Source: Closterium sp. NIES-65 (lineage: Eukaryota; Streptophyta; Zygnematophyceae; Desmidiales; Closteriaceae). Taken from it: 64,000 bases of DNA. The translations under genes were made by a program, and so were the position numbers. Below are positions 33,312 to 46,600 of the stretch, in pieces; positions within the stretch are counted from its first letter, which is position 1; each line of letters opens with the position of its first letter. The notes below the pieces were generated by a model. That model saw only the letters and a program-made list of their open reading frames with translations, did no database searches and was not told the origin of the DNA. The stretch lies in assembly GCA_948144175.1 (NCBI GenBank), contig CANXME010000315.1, positions 1-64,000 on the forward strand, given 5' to 3'.

Positions 33312-35063
33312 CTAGAGCGCAGAACGCGCCACCAAGTTCGTAGAGAACGAGGGGAGGTAAAGGCCCGACAGTGTGCCGGACGCGACAGCAGGACAAGGGA
33401 GGGCAGTGGTGGAGGTCGCAAGGACCGGACCCCCAGAGGGGTCAGCCAGGGAGACAGCAACCGGCCTAGGGAGCTGCTCGAGGGCAGTGCGGTCGCGAAA
33501 GAAACAGCAGGAAGCACCTGAGTCTAGTGTGAAGGTGTGCAGTGCCTTAGTAGACGTAGACTCACAAGCACCTGAAGCAGCAGACACACCTGCATCTAGA
33601 GCGGCAGCCTCACCAGGACCTGGGGCAGCAGACGTACTAGCACCTAGAGCGGTAGCCTCACTGGTCGCAATGCCTGGGTCTGGTGGCACACACAAGTAAC
33701 AGTCACCCTCAACACTAATAGTCAATGCATACATGGCTCCAAGGATAACATCAAAGTCAAGTGCAAAGACATCAATGTTCTTTTTAAACAGATCAGCCCA
33801 GCGGGGCAGCTCAGAGGCCTCAGGGAATTGTGCACGCCAGGCGTCGTCAAGACGGAAGAAGTAGCGCTGCGGCGTGTGGAACCTCCCACACGTCTGACCA
33901 GCGCAGTCACCTGTGCGGATGACATACGTGCAGGTACCTCCACCCCCAGACCCCCCATGCTGAGAGTACCACTCACGAAGCTGTTGGGGCATCGCGGTCT
34001 CTCCGAGACGCTGCTGCTGGCGCTGGACACCACTCGAACCTCCACGCTGCGCTGGTCCACCCCGACCACCACCCGAGCCGCCGCCACCACGCCCACTGCC
34101 GCCACCACCACCACCTCCACCCCGGCCTCCTCCACCACCACTGCCGCCGCCACCCCCGCCGCTGCCACTGACCCCCCCAGCCCCGCCACCACCCCCACCA
34201 CCGCCACCACCCCCACCGCCCTCACCGCCTCCACCTCCACCTCCACCTCCCCCGCTGGCACCGCCACCACCCTTGCCCCCTTTGCCCTTACCACTCTTGC
34301 GCCTCCAACTAGGAGCAGACGCAGCCCCGACTTCCTCAGCACCAAGGTAGTCGACAGCCGCAGCAGAGGCGACCGAGGGGAGAAGGGGGGGAGAGGAACA
34401 CCCGTCAAAGAAGGGCGTGCGGGGGTCGCCACGAGAGGCACCTACAGCAACTATGCTAGACTCAGCTGCAAGCAGATGCTTCTCGAGGAGGTCAATGGTG
34501 AGCTCGGTGGGGCAGAGGGCGAGAAAGTGGTCCCTGACTGCGCGAAGAGAGTCAGGGAGACGGGTGACTAGGTGGTAGAGAACGAGGTACATCGGGGGAG
34601 GGTTCTTGGCGAGGAACTCAGCAGGAAGGGCAGCGCGGTAGCGAGTGTCACCAGTGCGGAGGTGTGTAATGAGGTCAGCGACTGTGGGAAAGGCGGCGAG
34701 ATCGGGGAAGAGATAGGACAGCGAGAGACCGCCTATCGTAGCAGAGGCAGGCGAGGAGTAGCGGGCGACTACCGCATCGTAGAGTGCCTTAGCAGTCTTG
34801 TGCTGGCCAAAGTGGGCGCGCTCATCTAGCGGCAGGTGACTGCGAATGGCTAGGCGAGCATGGGCTTCACGAGTCTGCCACTGGGAGCGAGCTGTACTGT
34901 CAGCAGTGTCAGGAGGTGCTGGAGCGGTTCCGGACTCGTGGTCATACAGCGAGACATCATCCTTAGCGGTGATCTGGAGGAACAGGTGCAGATCGTCGAG
35001 CCAAGCATCAAACTGGAGCGGACGGCCCTCAGCATCGAAAGAGAGAACTATGGGTGTAGCCAT
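33312..35063 (-). pseudogene. gag-protease frame
   Basis: A 583-codon frame from the gag start (MATPIVLSFDAEGRPLQFD) through YDAVVARYSSPASATIGGLS, a Gly-rich tract at about residues 255-350, the Cys/His segment GQTCGRFHTPQRYFFRL, and the protease motif TLDSGASCCFFRD. Part of the element at 28,863-35,810. Fossil. Confidence 0.8.
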
Positions 35064-35679
35064 AGTGGCAGCAGTAGCAGTAGGAACAGCAAGAACAGCA
35101 GTAGCAGTAGCAGTAGTAACAGCAGGAACAGCAATAACAGGAGGGCAGCGCGGCTAGGACAGGGCGGCGCGGCTCGGTTTGGGCAGGGCAGCGCGGCGCG
35201 GCTCGGACAGGGCGGCGCGGCGCGGCTCGGACTAGGCTACGCGGCGCGGCTCGGACGGGCGGGGCGGCGCGACGGCGGGCCTGCGTGTGGGTCGTGTCGC
35301 GTACAGGCCGCGACTGCGCGTGAGCTGCAGGCGTGGCGGCGGCCTACCAAGGCGGGCGGGGCTGCAGCGCGCTACGCAGCCAGCAGGGCCGGTCGACGGG
35401 CGGCTAACGAGGCTGCTCGTGGGCGGCGCTGGTGGCTCGAGCGGCTAACAGGAGTCGCGCGCTGGTTACTAGTGGGCTGCGCGCGCTAGAAAAAACGGGC
35501 CGCGCACGGGTGGCTAGGGGGTTGCGCACGGGCAGCGAGAGGAGGAGCGGCGCGTGAGGGCGCACTGGCAGTGAGGCGCACGAGGGCGCTAAAGCGATCA
35601 GGCGCTCGAGAGCGCTAGCGGAAAGGCGGGCCCTTAGGACTAAGTGGTCCTAGGTTCCTAACCTAGGCTCGTAATACCA

Positions 35680-35810
35680 TGTTGGAATTGAACAAGAATG
35701 AATGCACTAGGAAAGTGTTGGGTACAAGTAGGAAACCCTAAACTTACTGTACCCCATAGTAACTAACCCACTACAGCCTAAACAAACTGTAACAAATATA
35801 ACATTTAACA
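35680..35810 (-). repeat. 5' LTR
   Basis: 131 bp, TG...CA, followed on the minus strand by the primer site TGGTATTACGAGC. Confidence 0.85.
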
Positions 35811-36217
35811 GTTTTTACCTTCTATTCGACCCCCAGACCTTAATTGATTTTGTTTTGTTTTGCCCGTTAGTCATGCGACATTGATCAGCGCGGGGAACTG
35901 TGCGACGAGAAGTTGAAGCAAGCGCGGTCCGAGTCAACGTTAAAGTCAAAATAAAAAAACTAGTAGCAAACAAACCACTCTTCATGCAATTTTCCTGAAC
36001 GGGACTATTAGTATCGCGTATTGCCCAGGGTTTGAAGGTTTTCGCACTTAGTCCGCGCGCGGCGTTTCAGTCCGTCGGACTATAAACGAGAACATCTGTA
36101 CACGGTAGGTAATATACAACTGTACAATTGGCAGCACATCATCTCCACAGCTACCGTAAGAATTGCATTTATACACGCAAGAGTATTAGAGGACCTTAAC
36201 ATTCATGGCCCAGAATT
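35811..36217. other. 3' flank of the histidine kinase gene
   Basis: About 400 bp between the copia element and the histidine kinase stop. It presumably contains the kinase 3' UTR and polyadenylation site, but I see no clear signal. Confidence 0.4.
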
Positions 36218-39200
36218 TCATAAATAATCACCTTGCACGATTTCATTTCCCTTCAGCCCAGACAAGCATCGCCAGACAGCCTTGGAGAGGGAGGCGTCAT
36301 CAAGGGGTTTGGAGAGGTAGTCATCCATGCCGACGGCAAAGCAGTGCTGGCGCGTGCCGGCAATCACATCCGCTGTGAGCGCAATGATGGCCACATGCCC
36401 CCCGCCCTGAGCCCTCTCCCTCGCTCGGATCCTCCGGGTCGCCTCCAGCCCATCCATTTCCGGCATCTGGGGGGTGTAGAGGAACGAGGGGTGGAAAAGG
36501 GGGAGTTCAACGCCAAATGGAGTGGCGGATGCTCCTACTCGCCTCCAGCCCGTCCATACCCGGCATCTGCATGGGAAGGTGGGGAAAGGGAGGTTGAGAG
36601 ATGAAGATGAAGCAATGATGATTGATTTGCTACCCTCCCATACATCTCCCACCCTCTCACACATCTCCCACCCTCCCACCATCTGCTACTCTCCCACACA
36701 TCTCCCACCCTCCCACCATCTGCTACCCTCCCAAACATCTCCCACCCTCCCACCATCTGCTACCCTCCCACACATCTCCCACCCTCCCACCATCTGCTAC
36801 CCTCCCACACATCTCCCACCCTCCCACCATCTGCTACCCTCCCACACATCTCCCACCCTCCCACCATCTGCTACCCTCCCACACATCTCTCCCTCGCCTC
36901 CTAGGCTCACCTGCAGGTCCATGAAGACAAGCTGATAGGGGTGGGGCGGAGCAAGGGCTTGAAGCGCCTTGGTGCCGCCATCCACGGCAGTGACTCGCGC
37001 GCCGTGCCTCTCCAGCAGCTTGCTGGCCACCTTGCGGTTGATGAGGTTGTCATCCACCACCATCACCCGCCGACCCACCAGCACGCTCAGCCCCTCCGCC
37101 ACCGTTGCCGGCTCCCGTGCCGCTGCTGCTGGGGCTGGTGCTTCTGCAGGGGCTGCTGCTGCTGGCACGGGCATTGCTGCTGTTGCTGCTGCTGCTGGCG
37201 CTGCTTCTGGAGCTGCTGCTGGTGTTGGAGGCGGTGGTGGTGCTGCTGCTGCCACAGCCACAGCAGTAGCACCACCTGCACGAGCAATTTGGGATGCAGA
37301 AGCAGCAGAAGAATCTGCAGCAGCAGCAGCAGCAGCAGCAGCTGGGGTAAACTGTGGTGATGCCGGAGTGATCTCAGTTGCCCTGCGTTTCCTCTTATCT
37401 TTCCTCGAATCACCTTCCTTTGAACTGTCTGTAGCAGCGTGACATGAAGACCTGTCAGGCTCGCACGCAGCAACGTTTCCACGAAACTTTCGAGGAGACA
37501 GCAGCTTCCATAAACCCCTGTCCTTGCCAAACCTCCCACTGCTCCCTCCCTCTTTTCTCTCTCCCTCCTTTCTCTCATCCTCCCTGCTCCCACACTCATG
37601 GCAATCATTTTCAACAGAGTCACAAACTCCACAATCAACCTGCAAGCTACCCAGCTTCCCAGGCTCACTGGTGTAACCTGAGAGCATTTCAAGACCTCCT
37701 CTAGCCTGGTCAGCATCAGAATCACAGCGTCTCACCGGCTCGGTAGTATCTACGTGGCGGCTGCTCACATGAGGCGAGTGTGACAACACAGACTTTTGGG
37801 ATTGCGGTAAGAAGAGGGGCAGCAGGGCAGCGGCAAGCGTGTTCCTCCGAAGCGGCTTCCGAACCACAGCATCGAACCCGAGAGAGAGGAGGTACGGCAC
37901 GGTGGTAACCGGTGAGGCCGACGCTCCTGGAGTGGCAGGTGCACCGAATCTGGACACCACATGCGCCTCGCTGCTGCTGCTGGCGGTTCGGCTGCAAGCA
38001 GGGGTGCTGTGGTTGTGGTTGCTGTTCCTGTTATCGGAACCATTGATATTGGTGTTGTCGGCGGTGCTTCCAGGGTTGCCTTTTGTACTGGTTTCCGGAG
38101 CAACAGACGGTTGAACGAGGTCTGGAGCAAGGGACACCCACCCATGTAGCAGCACCAGTGCCGGACGCTCACGATTCCTCCCCTGCCTCTGCCCTGTCTG
38201 CTGCTGCTGCTGCTCCTCCTCCTCCTTCTTCTTGGCCTCCTCTTCCTCCTCTTCCTCCTGCACCATCTGCTGCTGCCGCTGCTGCTGCTCCAGGGGAGAG
38301 AGGTGGGGGGACACGAGGGCAAGCAGCTGGTCCACATGCAGGCGGCAGCGATTCATCATCTCCTCCTCCACCACCACCGCCACCACCCGACTCCTCGGCA
38401 CCACACGCTGCGGCTGCTGCTCTTGCTGCTCGTGTTTCTGCTGTTGCTGCTGCTGCTCTTCTTGCTGCTGCTCCTGCTTTTGCTGCTCCGCCTGCATCCC
38501 CCGCTGCGGCTCCTCCTCCTCTTCCTCCTCCTCCCCTCTCTGCTGCTGCTGTTGTTGCTTCACCTGAGCCTCAGCCAAGCACTGCAGCAGCAGCGACGCT
38601 TTCGACTCGATCCTCGGCCCTTCCATGCTCACACTCACCACCTTGCCACTCGCGGTGCGCATCAAACTCGACCGTGTTGACTGCCTTGACTGCATTGAAA
38701 GTATTGACCGCATCGACTGTGTTGACTGAGTTGACTGCCACCCCTCCACCACCACCCCATCCCTTGCCGCACATCCAAAGTTGCAGGCCCCATGCAGGCT
38801 GCATCCCATCCTGCCAGGGACACATTCACCAAGGGGTGAGAGGCGCGGTGGCCCCACCGCGCTAACTGACGATGCTCTCGCATGCTTCGAAGCCGCTGAC
38901 CCCGGGCCAGTGGGGCTAGAAATGTGCGGGCTGGAAGCAGGAGTGAGGGAGACAGACGGGGCGTGGGTCGATGAGAGGGACGGGACCCTAGGAGGGTAGG
39001 ACGGAAGGGACTGGGTGACCAGAGAAGGTTGTGGAAGTCGATCAAAGGTACAGATCAAAGGGCCAGAGGGGGGGTCGAGGGACAGTGCCTTTTGAGTCGA
39101 CTCAAGAGGATCTAGGGAGAGAGAAGGGTTGAAGGGAGGGTCGAGGGAGAGGGTGGGGCTACACGCACCCTCTGCATAGGCCCTCTCTGCTTGCTTCTGA

Positions 39201-39479
39201 AACGCCTTTCTGAGGCTTGGGAGGTCGTTGTGGGAGAGGGACGGGGTGCGGGACAAGGAGGGGGAAAAGGAGGTGGATGCGTGTAGACGCTCTTTCTTTG
39301 TTGAGAGTGAGGAGGTGCGTGCTAAGGAGGAGGAGGGTGGTAGATGCTTGGAACGGCGCGCGGGGTTGGAAGAAAGGTCGGGAGAGGAGGATGGCTGGAG
39401 AAGGGGGGGTGAGGGGTAGGAGGGGAGTAAAGATGGGTGGGGACAGTGTTGTTGTTGCTGTTGTTGATGGTGGTGGGAC

Positions 39480-39511
<32 letters not shown>

Positions 39512-40668
39512 GTCTGCAAAGAATCGGCAGATGGGATTCCGAACAAGGCCAGCAGTAGGAGAGTCTTCCAAACCAGAGGCCCCTCGGAGCACAGCAGTCA
39601 GAGCAGCATCAGCAGCTGGGCCTACATCAGTCGAGGAGCAAGGAGAGGCTGAGAGAGAGCGAGGCACGCATGCCTTTTTTGCGGGGGAGGCGCCCAAAGA
39701 GCTGCTTCCAGGGGCTGCGATTGATGGGCTCACACAGGCCCCGCTTGCACGCGCAGCAGCACGCAGGGCTGTGGTGGCAGCGCTGGGCGGTGCAGAGGCG
39801 GCAGAAGCAGAGATGGAGTGTGGGAGAGACGCCAGCCTGGGCGGCATGCTGCTGCTGCTGGCTGCAGTAGGTGAAGGGCCAGCAGCAGAAGGCATTGCAG
39901 CAGCAGAAGCAGTAGGGGCAGTAGGGGCAGGAGGGACAGAAGGAGAAGGGGCCAGAGCAGATGTGGCAGTGGGAGCAGGGGGTAGAGAGGAGGAAGCAGG
40001 AGGTTGGGCGGCTAAAAGAGAAGGAATCAGACTGGGAGGGTGAGTGGCTGTGCAGTGGTGAGCAGTTGGGGGGTCAAGAGCAGCGGTGGAGGAGCGATGG
40101 CGCCAGTGGTGCGGTGCAAAGCGGAGGAGAGGCTGACTCCTGGTCTTCTTGGAGTCAGGGAGGAGGGGGATGAGCGACTGACTCCTGGTCTTCTTTTGAG
40201 GCGCCTCAAGAGGCTGGCTCCTGGTCTTAGTGGACGTGGGGAGGAGGGGGATGAGAGAGATGGACATAGAGTCTGCTGACGTCTCCGCCCTGGGGAGAGG
40301 CGGGACGAGAGAGAAAGATGGTGAGTCTCCCCTTCCCAAAGAAAACGTTTTCTTTCTCTTCGTTGCTCCTGCTGCTGTTACACTCGCTCCTCCTCCTCCT
40401 CCTCCTCCTCCTCCTCCTCCTCCTCCTCCTCCTCCTCCTCCTCCTCCTCCTCCTCCTCCTCCTCCTCCTCCTCCTCCTCCTCCTCCTCCTCCTCCTCCTC
40501 CTCCTCCTCCTCCTCCTCCTCCTCCTCCTCCTCCTCCTCCTCCTCCTCCTCCTCCTCCTCCTCCTCCTCCTCCTCCTCCTCCTCCTCCTCCTCCTCCTCC
40601 TCCTCCTCCTCCTCCTCCTCCTCCTCCTCCTCCTCCTCCTCCTCCTCCTCCTCCTCCTCCTCCTCCTC

Positions 40669-40699
<31 letters not shown>

Positions 40700-43600
40700 G
40701 GCTGCTGCTGGTGCTCCTGTTGGTGCTGCAGTCAATGCCACATCAGATTCAGGTGCAGCTGCAGCAGCTGGTGGGAGGCCGTAGTGGTGTTGGGCGAGGA
40801 GGCGGGGGAGGAGGTGGAAGGAGGGGCAGGGGAGGGTGCAGATGCCAAGGCGGCGCAGCAGAGAGAGAGTGACGGCATGCCGCACCGCCCGGTCGTCCAC
40901 ACTCACCACAAGCACGCCTTCCCATCCCTCTGCTGCCCTCCAACCACCCCCACCACTCACCACGCACACGCCCATCTCACTCCCAGCCACTGTTCCACCA
41001 GCACCACCAGCAGCAGCAGAGCAAGCAGCAGCAGCTGCACGTGGTGTGAAGGACGGCCCAGAAGCAGCAGGCGAGATGGTGCGAGGCAGCAGAGGCATAG
41101 AGGGCGCGAGAGGAGGAGGAGGAGGAAGAGGAGGGCAGGGCGCTGGGCAGGAATGGGCGGAGGAAGGAGGGAAAGGAGGAGGGCAGCAGGGCGGAGGGGT
41201 GGAGGGAGTGTCGGTAGGAGGGGTGTGGAGCGTGATATCAAAGTAGAATGTAGTGCCGACGCCTGGCTCGCTGGTGAAGGCGATGCTGCCTCCCATGAGC
41301 GACACGAGACGCTGCAGAACAGATGAGGCATGCCACACGGGAAGAGGAAGGGAAGCCCAGAGACATGAAGCGAGATAGGAGGTGCGAGAGTTGATGTACA
41401 AGGGGAAGGTGCTGCTGACGCCTGGCTCGCTGCTGAAGGCAATGCTGCCTCCCATGAGCAACACGAGACGCTGTAAGGGGGAGGGGAAAGAGGGAAGAAC
41501 AGGGTCGGACAACACAGAGAGGTGGACATAAGCTCGTTCCTTCAGGGCTAGCGTAATGGGCGTAGCAGAGGGAGAGGGATGCGTGTTGGCCTGTGCAGGC
41601 GTTGCGTGCGGGATGCGATGGGAACAGCAGAGGGATGGCTGCCAGGGAACAGCAGAGGGATGGCTGCCAGGGAACAGCAGAGGGATGGCTGTCAGGGGAT
41701 TGGGTAGAAGCGTGGGGGACTAGAGAAGAACATGTGAGTCTCAGGCAAATTTCAGGGTGCGACAGGCAAAACACAGGGCAACAGGGCAAATCTAGAGTCA
41801 AGGCCACCAGAAAATCTAGGAAGCGTGGTGCCACACGCACCTTACAGATGGAGAGGCCGATGCCCGTCCCCCCATGCAGGCGAGTGGTGCTGGCGTGCGC
41901 CTGGGAGTACGGGCGAAACATACGCCTCTGTGCCGCCATGGGGATGCCTTCTCCTGTACCTCATCCGTACCTCACCCATACCTCACTCGTACCTCACCCA
42001 TACCTTATCCGTACCTCACCCATACCTCACCCGTACCTCACCCATACACAACGGACCTTACAGATGGAGAGGCCGATGCCCGTCCCCCCATGCAGGCGGG
42101 TGGTGCTGGCGTGCGCCTGGGAGTACGGGCGAAACATGCCCCTCTGAGCCGCCATGGGGATGCCCTCTCCTGTATCCTCCACCGCCACCAGCAGCCGCAC
42201 CGCCTGCCCTCCGCACGCTGGGTGCGCCTGAGAACTCTCTGCAACACCCTGCACCGCCTGCCCTGCACACGCTGGGTGTGTTTGAGCGTTGCTGGAGCAG
42301 GTGTGATTCGCCATGCCATGCTGCTGACAGCTGTGATTGGCCGTGCCGGTGCCGGTGCCGGTCCAGGTGCCAATGCTGGTGCTGATCGTACCGGTGCCAA
42401 CGGTGCTGAGGTCTACAGTGCCGCCCATAGCCTCCCATGAGCACCACGTTTGCACTGCCGGCCGCCCGCTCAGCGTCAGTGCTGCTGCTGCTGCTGCTGC
42501 TGGTGGTACTGCTTCTTCGGGTGCTCTTGGTGCTGCCTTTCCGCTTCTGCCTTCCTCTCTTGAAGCGTGCCGGCGATGGTGATGGGAGTGGTGGTGGTGG
42601 GAGTGGTGATGGAAGGACACAGACAGCTCTTCGAGCATGCTCCTCCAGTGGCGGTCGGGATCGCTGTTGCGGCGGCGATGGTAACCATGGTGCGAATGCG
42701 AGTGGTGGTGGTGCTGCTGGTGGTGCGAGTGGTGTTGGTGGTGGTGCTGCGAGTGGTGCTGGTGCTGGCGGTGATGGAGGGAGGAAGAGGCAGAGGAGGC
42801 GAGGGAGTGGACGGTATCGTCGGGCAGAGCGAGGCGGATGACGAGGAAGATGTGCCCCGTGCTCGTGAACTTGAACGCGTTGCTGATGAGGTTCATGAGG
42901 ATCTGTGGCCGGTGGGGAGGGTGGGAAGGGAGGGGACAGGTGAGGGGTATAGCCTCAACGCATTCATGAGGACTCATTAGGCTTTGTCGGGCAGAGCGAG
43001 GCGGAAGACGAGGAAGATGTGCCCCGTGCTCGTGAACTTGAGCGCGTTGCCTATCAGGTTCATCAGGATCTGTGGTCGATTAAAAGGGCCGAGGGGTCGT
43101 AGGGAGAAAAGAGGGAGATTGTTTGCTAATTTTTCGCTCACAAAAAATGGGTGGTGGGGAGCGCGGTGGGGCACGAGGGTCAATGGAAGAGGGGGGCGCC
43201 GGTGGGCAGTGTGGGCGGGGTACAGGGGCACTGGCGATATTTTTAGTTGAACTTCAGGTTTTAAAGGTAGCAATGTTCTAATGGGTCTAGTGTAAAAGTG
43301 GGATGCATGGAAACAACGTGAGTTTAACGGCAATAAAGAAAATCTCCACCGGAAAAAAAACTAAAACAAATAAACAAACAATTGCTGAGTTTTATTTACT
43401 CACCTGCCGTATGCGCAGCGGATCCCCGACGAGAGTCTCCGGCACATCATCAGCCACGAAGGCTGCCAGCTCCACCGATCGCTTCTCCTCCGCGCTCTCC
43501 ACAAACAGTGCAAGCACGTCGTCGAGCTCGGCTCTCAGATTCAAGGGGATGCGCTCGAGGCGGAGCTTCTCGGCCTCGATCTTGGAGAGGTCGAGAATGT

Positions 43601-46600
43601 CGTTGATCAGCGCACACAGCGCCCGCCCGCTGCTGCACGCCGTCTCCGCGTAGTCCTGCTGCGTGCCGTCCAGAGGGGTCTCCATCAGCAGGTTCAGCAT
43701 GCCTGGTGGGGGGCATTGACAAAGGGGAGGGAGGGTTGGAAGGAGGAGTGTGTCCGACTCAAGAGGAGCAGGTGTGCCGCGACCAGAAGTGGAGCAGGTG
43801 GGCTGAAGGGGAGGGGAAGGTTGAGGTAGGGTGAAGGCGGCCGTGATGTGAGATGAAGGGCGCAAGCAGATTCAGCATGGCAAGGTTAACGTGTGCCGGC
43901 CGGGTGGGTGGTGGTGATGTGCAGTGCAGGCAGGAATGCAGGGTCCAAGCAAGCATGGTGGGGGCTGCTAGTATATGGTAACTGAAAGCGTACCTATCAC
44001 GCCATTCATGGGAGTACGAATCTCATGGCTCATGGTGGTGAGGAAGTCGCTCTTAGCTCGACTCGCCGCCTCTGCCGCCACCTTGGCCGTCGCGAGCTGC
44101 GCTTGTGCTGATTCCACTCGCAGCGTGTCGGTTTCAAGCTTGGCCATGAGGTGCACGGACATCCAGAGCACGAGCACTGAGATCGCCAGGATGATGAATG
44201 AAACTACCATCCACACGAACGGCGGGCTCGGCTTCGCGTTGGCTTCCGGCCTGCGAGGGGGAAGGAAGGGGGTTTGTTGATATAAAGAGTCACTTACGAT
44301 GCACTCAGGAGGCAAATTCGAGGCTATGAAGAGGTAGAATGAGAAGCACGCAAGGGGCGCTTCACGAGCACTTGAGAGACAGATTCTTAGGATTTCTAAT
44401 AGCTGGACAACCAACCTGCAGACAGAACGAAACAAAAAAGACGGGCTCGACAGAGCGAGACGGAGCGGATCAGACAAAGGCAAACAGACAGAAAGAAGCA
44501 ACGCTGAGCCCCAGGCAGCCCACTCACTCGCAAACAAGCACAAAGTTCCGTGACGGGTCGCCGAACCACATGGGGTACTGAACGCGCCCTTGGTACTGCA
44601 CCACTCGTCTCTTATGCGCCACCGCCGCCCACACTCCTGCCTGCTTCCCCGTCATCCCCTCCGTCCCTTCCGGCCCAAACAGCACAGCTGGGCTGCTCTC
44701 ATTGGTCACGTCTATGAGGTATGTGCGAAGAGGGAGGGCTTTAAGCTGGTCGAAGTTGGGGGCGAGGCGGAGTGTGTGGAAGGAGTAAGCTGCGATGAAA
44801 AAGCCGTGCGGTTTGGTGAGTGCGTCGAGCGAGTCGGGCTCAAAGCTCTGCGGTGCAGATGGGTCGATTCCGGTGTGGGGGTGAGGGGGGGATCCAGTGG
44901 GTGCATGTGCGTCTGGGGAGTTGGTTGGGATGGAACCGCTGCTGCCATTGCTGGTGCTACCACTACCCTCCGTGCCACTGCCGCTGCTGCTGCCACTGCC
45001 GCTGCTGCCATTGTTGCCGCTCCTGCCACCGCTCCTGCTGCTACCAGTGCTATTAGCATTGGTGGAGGCAGCACCAGGCACGTGAACGAACACGTGGCCG
45101 TGGTCATGAGTGTCGTACACGGGGAAGGCCTGCGCCACCATGTGGAAGGGCGATGCTGGGGATGCCATGGGGGCGGACATGGCGCCGCTGCGCCCCGTGT
45201 CTGCCGCCCGGATCATGGCTGCTAGCGTGGGGTCTGATGGAAGGGAAGGGTGGAATGGGGGAGGGGTGGGAAGTGAGTAGGAGTCATGGGATTGGGGAAG
45301 TGAGTAGGAGTCAGCGCCGCAAGCTAGGGCTCACCGGAGAGCAGGTCAGCGCCGGCAGCAGTGCGGTGTGGGGGGAGGTGGTTTTGAGAAGAGATCTTTT
45401 GAGTCGAATCGCAAGCTCAGGCTCACCGGAGAGCAGGTCAGCGCCGGCAGCAGTGCGGTTGCGGGGAAGGCGGCGCATGCTGCTCCCCTCGTTGCTGCTG
45501 GTGCCCAGCAGCAGCGGCACGTACAGCGGCAGGCCAGGCGGGCGGCAGGAGAACTCCGCGCTCACTGCGATGAGGCAGCCCTGCAGTCGCTGCTCCACGT
45601 GGCTGCGCAGGGCTGAGCTGTTGACTCGGAGAGCATAACCCACAACTGGAGAGGGGGGGAAGGGGTGGGTGCGATGGGTGCGATGAGTGCAATGAGGCAG
45701 CCCTGCAGTTGCCGCTCCACGTGGCTGCGCAGGGCCGTGCTGTTCACTCGAAAGGACAGGGAGGGGGAGGGATGGGTGCAGTGAATGTGATGAGGCAGGC
45801 CGGGCGGGCGGCAGGAGAACTCCGCGTTCACTGCGATGAGGCAGCCCTGCAGGCGCTGCTCTTTGCTACGTGATGGCGGAGAGCCGTGCTGTTGTGTTGA
45901 CTCGAGGAGCATAGCCCACAACTGCAGGGGGGGTTGGGGAAGTTTGAAGGACAGGGGTTGACGGGGTAGGGAGGGGATGGAGAGGAAAGCGGAAGGAAGC
46001 AGAATGGGGAAGGAAGGGCAGGAGAGGAAATGAGGGAAGGCACGAGGCAGCAGTAGAAAGAGCGAGTGGTGGGAGGATGGGTGGTTGGGGTGGTTGGGGT
46101 GGGCGGATGAGCGGATGGGTGGATGAGTGAATGGGGGGACGAGGGAGGCAACTCACATGCTGCCACGGGGCGGGCGTGCAGTGCGGAGGAGCTGAACTTG
46201 AGGAACTTGGACGGGCGGAAGAAGCTCTCGCGCCTGATGGGGGGAAGGTGAGTGGGGGAGAGTGGGGGGGTGGATGCGGGGGGGGGGGGGGATATTGGGG
46301 GAGAGGGGGGGACAAGGGAGTGACAGGGAGATTGTGGGCGTATCTTCTGACATGGTAAAAGTGCGACACCTTATGACGTAGAGGGCATACCCACCCACTC
46401 GTATGGTAAACGTACCCGTCGATGTAGTAGGCGTGGACGAACTCGGCGAGCGCGCGCGTGTTGGCCTGCGTGGAGTTGAAGTGCGACTCGATGAACGCTG
46501 CCCACTCGCCGCACTGCCCCTCGCGCTCCGCCTGCTGCTCGCTCGACGCTTGCGTCCACACGATCGTGAAGATCATCGCCAGCAAGCCCACGCTCATCAC

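Larger units (their letters stand above)
28863..35810 (-). mobile_element. Ty1/copia element flanked by matching LTRs
   Basis: A 6.9-kb minus-strand copia element. Parts: 5' LTR 35,680-35,810; primer site TGGTATTACGAGC at 35,667-35,679; GC-rich leader 35,064-35,666; gag from 35,063 with a Gly-rich tract and protease (TLDSGASCCFFRD); integrase 33,000-32,300; GGAEP-type linker 32,060-31,780; RT 30,740-29,940; RNase H 29,930-29,230; polypurine tract; 3' LTR 28,863-28,993. The LTRs differ at about 12 of 131 positions, so it is older than the short LTR element. GTTT flanks both ends (28,859-28,862 and 35,811-35,814), part of a target duplication. Broken, about half a dozen breaks. Confidence 0.85.
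38170..40790 (-). other. Giant low-complexity insert in the pseudo-receiver domain
   Basis: Inside kinase exon 9. Upstream lies [20 protein letters not shown] and RRLGI; downstream lie [12 protein letters not shown] and then [20 protein letters not shown]. In AHK proteins these segments belong to one pseudo-receiver. Here about 870 residues of Ser/Pro/Ala/Gln/Glu-rich sequence lie between the first two, including a run of about 95 Gly. The frame stays open throughout, so it is either translated as a disordered loop or hides an unrecognised in-frame intron. Confidence 0.7.

Noticed and set aside
40230-40872. Plus-strand poly-Pro and poly-Leu open frames
   Set aside because: They are antisense shadows of the CTC/GAG triplet tract in the kinase exon.
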